Positions 7,275 to 8,892 of a DNA stretch of 8,892 nt are shown piece by piece. The notes beneath the pieces are model-generated. The model searched no databases. It had not been told where the DNA came from and saw only the letters and a program-made list of their open reading frames with translations. Each line of letters starts with the position of its first letter. Position 1 is the stretch's first letter. Position numbers and translations under genes: made by a program. The DNA lies in the NCBI GenBank assembly GCA_005800865.1, contig SYEI01000260.1:1-8892 (forward strand), written 5' to 3'. The stretch is from Bacteroidota bacterium. GTDB taxonomy: Bacteria > Bacteroidota > Bacteroidia > B-17B0 > Aurantibacillaceae.

Positions 7275-7616
7275 TTAATTAAATATATAGAATAAGCCAA
7301 TAAATATTCCAATTAAGCCAATGGATGTAAAACCATACATAACGGCGTTAAAGGAGGTATTACTGTAAAAGCAAATAACAGTAAGTACGAAGCCAATTAA
7401 TAAAAGTAGGCAACTAAAAAGTAAAATTTGCGTGCCTGTAGTTCTATTTTTGGCGTGGGTTATTTTTTTGAGTTGCGAAACAATTTCACTAGCTAATAGG
7501 TCGCTAGCTCCTTTTTTCATAAGAACATCACGTAAGTCGTCATAATTACGGTATTGATGCTGAAGCGATCTTGCTTGATCATAATACTTTTCGTAGTCTT
7601 CGTCTGTAGATTTCAT
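7275..7616 (-). CDS. Small protein with two predicted membrane segments, unknown function
   Basis: The protein has 113 residues and an ATG at 7616-7614. The first 60 or so residues are hydrophilic and probably helical, rich in Tyr, Asp, Arg and Lys, with a segment KKGASDLLASEIVSQLKK at 34-51 that resembles short helical modules seen ahead of membrane helices in other small Bacteroidota proteins. Two membrane segments follow at about 63-83 and 91-112, joined by a short loop; the basic stretch KKITHAKNR just before the first suggests that the N-terminal part faces the cytoplasm. No family is recognised. Its stop lies 2 nt from that of carB, so the two genes converge. It is co-directional with the SRP RNA gene upstream of it, but a U-tract terminator and a further hairpin separate the two. 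Confidence 0.75.
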   Translation of the reverse strand: MKSTDEDYEKYYDQARSLQHQYRNYDDLRDVLMKKGASDLLASEIVSQLKKITHAKNRTTGTQILLFSCLLLLIGFVLTVICFYSNTSFNAVMYGFTSIGLIGIFIGLFYIFN

Positions 7617-7689
7617 AGCTAGATGTTATTATTGTTTTATTATTTCTACTAATACTTTGAAATACAAGTTACAATAATTTGCAATTATA

Positions 7690-7713
7690 AAAAACTGATT
7701 TTTCGCAGTTTTT
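7690..7713. terminator. Hairpin, 8-bp stem with 8-nt loop; possible terminator
   Basis: AAAAACTG at 7690-7697 and CAGTTTTT at 7706-7713 form a perfect inverted repeat around an 8-nt loop. The A- and T-rich outer arms give a U-tract on either strand. It sits downstream of ffs on the minus strand and upstream of the 113-residue gene, so it could be a back-up terminator keeping SRP RNA transcription out of that gene. Only three of the stem pairs are G-C or adjacent to them (CTG/CAG), so the hairpin is weak and the role is uncertain. Confidence 0.35.
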
Positions 7714-7733
7714 CATATATCTAGTTTTTGGGC

Positions 7734-7749
7734 AAAAAAAAAGGGTAAG
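7734..7749 (-). terminator. U-tract terminator of the SRP RNA gene
   Basis: On the minus strand the 3' arm of the SRP RNA end helix (CTTACCC, 7749-7743) runs straight into nine T residues (7742-7734). A stable RNA helix followed by a U-run fits intrinsic termination directly behind the mature RNA. Confidence 0.6.
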
Positions 7750-7843
7750 CTACTTTCATCGCACCGCTCAACCATCTACCCTTGCTATGTTCCCATCCTG
7801 GGGGATTTGACAGGAGCTGGTCGTGAAAGACTTACCCGCGGCA
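7743..7843 (-). ncRNA. ffs: Signal recognition particle RNA, small bacterial (4.5S-like) type
   Basis: SRP RNA binds Ffh and guides ribosomes making membrane and secreted proteins to FtsY. Read on the minus strand, the apical part is CCC, then CAGG, AUG, a GGAA tetraloop (7793-7790), CAU, AGCA and AGGG: the domain IV hairpin with the CAGG/AGCA internal loop that Ffh recognises. The closing helix pairs GGGUAAG (7837-7831) with CUUACCC (7749-7743). Other pairings support one long hairpin: UCUUUCA/UGAAAGU near 7830-7824 and 7758-7752, GCUC/GAGC at 7817-7814 and 7769-7766, and ACC/GGU at 7821-7819 and 7765-7763. No Alu domain is present, so this is the small type of about 100 nt. The exact 5' end is uncertain (about 7840-7847). 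A TAATTTG box at 7857-7851 could be the -7 element, but no good -33 box is seen. The GC-rich block stands out sharply from the AT-rich surroundings. Confidence 0.93.
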
Positions 7844-7875
7844 AAAGTACCAAATTATTCCATATTTACCATAAT

Positions 7876-7906
7876 TTTGATAAAATTTATATGTTAGTTA
7901 TATTTA
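7876..7906 (+). promoter_or_regulatory. Bacteroidota-type promoter for the glycosyltransferase gene
   Basis: TTTG at 7876-7879, a 19-nt spacer, and TATATTTA at 7899-7906 match the -33 TTTG and -7 TAnnTTTG consensus with one mismatch at the last base. Transcription would begin about 7910-7914, giving a leader of about 15 nt before the ATG at 7928. The element lies between the divergent ffs gene and the coding sequence. The match to box and spacing is good, but DNA this AT-rich gives false hits. Confidence 0.45.
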
Positions 7907-7927
7907 TGCTTTCATTAACCGCATTAT

Positions 7928-8887
7928 ATGAACATTTCAGTTGTCATTCCATTATTTAACGAGGAAGAATCGTTGCCAGAACTTCACGACTGGATTAAAC
8001 GTGTAATGGATGAAAACCAATTTTCTTACGAGATTTTGTTTGTAGATGATGGTAGTAAAGACAAATCTTGGCAAGTAATTGAGTCGATTGCAGCTAAAAA
8101 TCATTGCGTTAAGGCTATTAAGTTTCGTCGTAATTACGGCAAATCTCCTGGCTTACATGTTGGTTTTGAAGCAGCGCAAGGTGACGTGGTAATTACTATG
8201 GATGCTGATTTACAAGATTCTCCTGATGAAATACCTGAATTATATAAGATGATAACTTCGGGTAATTATGACTTGGTGAGTGGATGGAAACAAAAGCGTT
8301 TTGATAATGCTTTTACTAAAAATATACCTTCAAAATTATATAACTGGACTAACCGAAAAATATCTGGTATTAAATTACATGATATGAATTGCGGTTTAAA
8401 AGCCTATAAAAAAGAAGTAGTTAAAAGCATTGAGATTTATGGTGAGATGCACCGCTTTATTCCCGTATTAGCTAAAAACGCAGGTTTTTATAATATTGGC
8501 GAAAAGGTCGTGCAACATCAAGCTCGCAAATATGGGGTTAGTAAATTTGGATGGGATAGGTTTATCAATGGTTTTCTTGATTTATTGACCATTACCTTCT
8601 TATCTAAATTTGGGAAACGTCCGATGCACTTTTTTGGTTTAATAGGAACCTTAATGTTTATTGTTGGATTTTGTTCTACCCTTTATTTAGGTGCCGATAA
8701 ATTTTACCATGCATTTATTATTCATGTTCCGGCTCGTTTATTAACTCAACGCCCCTCTTTCTTTATTGCCTTAACATCTATGGTTTTAGGAACCATGTTG
8801 TTTTTAGCAGGATTTATTGGAGAATTAATTTTAAGAAATTCACCTGATAGAAATAATTATTTATTAGAAAAGAAAATTAATTTATAG
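7928..8887 (+). CDS. Membrane-anchored family 2 glycosyltransferase (polyprenyl-phosphate type)
   Basis: The 319-residue protein is a GT-A fold family 2 enzyme of the DPM1/GtrB/ArnC-like group, which moves a sugar from a nucleotide donor to undecaprenyl (polyprenyl) phosphate on the cytoplasmic face of the inner membrane. The start MNISVVIPLFNEEESLPEL is the classic N-terminus. Visible motifs are VDDGSKD at 39-45 (nucleotide binding), RRNYGKSPGL at 67-76, the metal-binding MDADLQDSPDEIP at 91-103 with D92/D94, NCGLKAY at 154-160, and the basic RKYGVSKFGW at 200-209. Two membrane helices follow at about 232-256 and 276-302, with a charged tail; this matches the GtrB-like layout of a catalytic domain plus two C-terminal helices. 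The sugar cannot be told from sequence. It has its own promoter-like element and diverges from ffs; the stop is 5 nt from the window edge, so a downstream operon partner cannot be seen. Confidence 0.92.
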   Translation: MNISVVIPLFNEEESLPELHDWIKRVMDENQFSYEILFVDDGSKDKSWQVIESIAAKNHCVKAIKFRRNYGKSPGLHVGFEAAQGDVVITMDADLQDSPDEIPELYKMITSGNYDLVSGWKQKRFDNAFTKNIPSKLYNWTNRKISGIKLHDMNCGLKAYKKEVVKSIEIYGEMHRFIPVLAKNAGFYNIGEKVVQHQARKYGVSKFGWDRFINGFLDLLTITFLSKFGKRPMHFFGLIGTLMFIVGFCSTLYLGADKFYHAFIIHVPARLLTQRPSFFIALTSMVLGTMLFLAGFIGELILRNSPDRNNYLLEKKINL

Positions 8888-8892
8888 TTTCC

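Noticed and set aside
7180..7400. Frameshifted remnant of the CarB allosteric domain
   Set aside because: No reading of the plus strand after 7272 resembles an MGS-like domain, and the region is filled by a convergent gene with its own plausible protein.
7737..7850. tRNA, tmRNA or riboswitch as the identity of the GC-rich block
   Set aside because: No cloverleaf, CCA end or tag frame is seen, and the GGAA tetraloop with the CAGG/AGCA loop and one long hairpin identify SRP RNA on the minus strand.
1..8892. Mobile element, CRISPR array or phage-derived region
   Set aside because: No transposase, integrase, regularly spaced repeats or phage genes are present, and codon use looks uniform along the window.

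Overview
The window looks like a chromosomal housekeeping segment from a Bacteroidota (Bacteroidetes) bacterium. The evidence is very AT-rich DNA, A/T-ending codons, starts without Shine-Dalgarno sequences, promoter-like boxes of the TTTG / TAnnTTTG type, a BatA-type membrane protein with the N-terminal sequence style of this phylum, secreted proteins whose signal peptides end in ...S(K)AQ or ...KSQ, and a CarB that lacks the C-terminal regulatory domain. The order cannot be fixed from this sequence; Flavobacteriales or a related group is plausible. No mobile element, CRISPR array, phage gene, tRNA or rRNA is visible.

Layout. (1) 1-383, minus: the 5' part of a secreted protein of unknown function, running off the left edge. 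(2) 384-441: a short divergent intergenic region with a 24-bp AT-rich palindrome. (3) 442-3757, plus: a two-gene unit made of a membrane-anchored BatA/VWA-like protein and, 4 nt later, a dihydroorotase-family protein. (4) 3754-4308, minus: a small outer-membrane beta-barrel-like protein, convergent with the dihydroorotase-like gene and sharing a TTAA stop palindrome with it. (5) 4462-7272, plus: carB, the large subunit of carbamoyl phosphate synthetase. (6) 7275-7616, minus: a small protein with two membrane segments. (7) 7617-7927: a 311-nt region without protein genes that holds the SRP RNA gene (ffs, minus), its U-tract terminator, another hairpin, and a promoter for the next gene. (8) 7928-8887, plus: a membrane-anchored family 2 glycosyltransferase, probably acting on a polyprenyl phosphate.

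How the genes fit together. Two genes belong to families of de novo pyrimidine synthesis (CarB and the dihydroorotase family), but they are not one operon: a gene on the opposite strand lies between them. Most of the metal- and substrate-binding residues expected of a dihydroorotase are replaced in the dihydroorotase-like protein, so it is probably a pseudoenzyme whose job is tied to the BatA-like protein or to a pyrimidine enzyme complex, with a working dihydroorotase encoded elsewhere. CarB keeps both ATP-grasp halves but has no allosteric domain. The SRP RNA gene and the glycosyltransferase gene are transcribed divergently from about 80 bp of shared AT-rich DNA. The rest is ordinary envelope and housekeeping content; the less ordinary items are the pseudo-dihydroorotase paired with the BatA-like protein, the short CarB, and the palindrome at 414-437.
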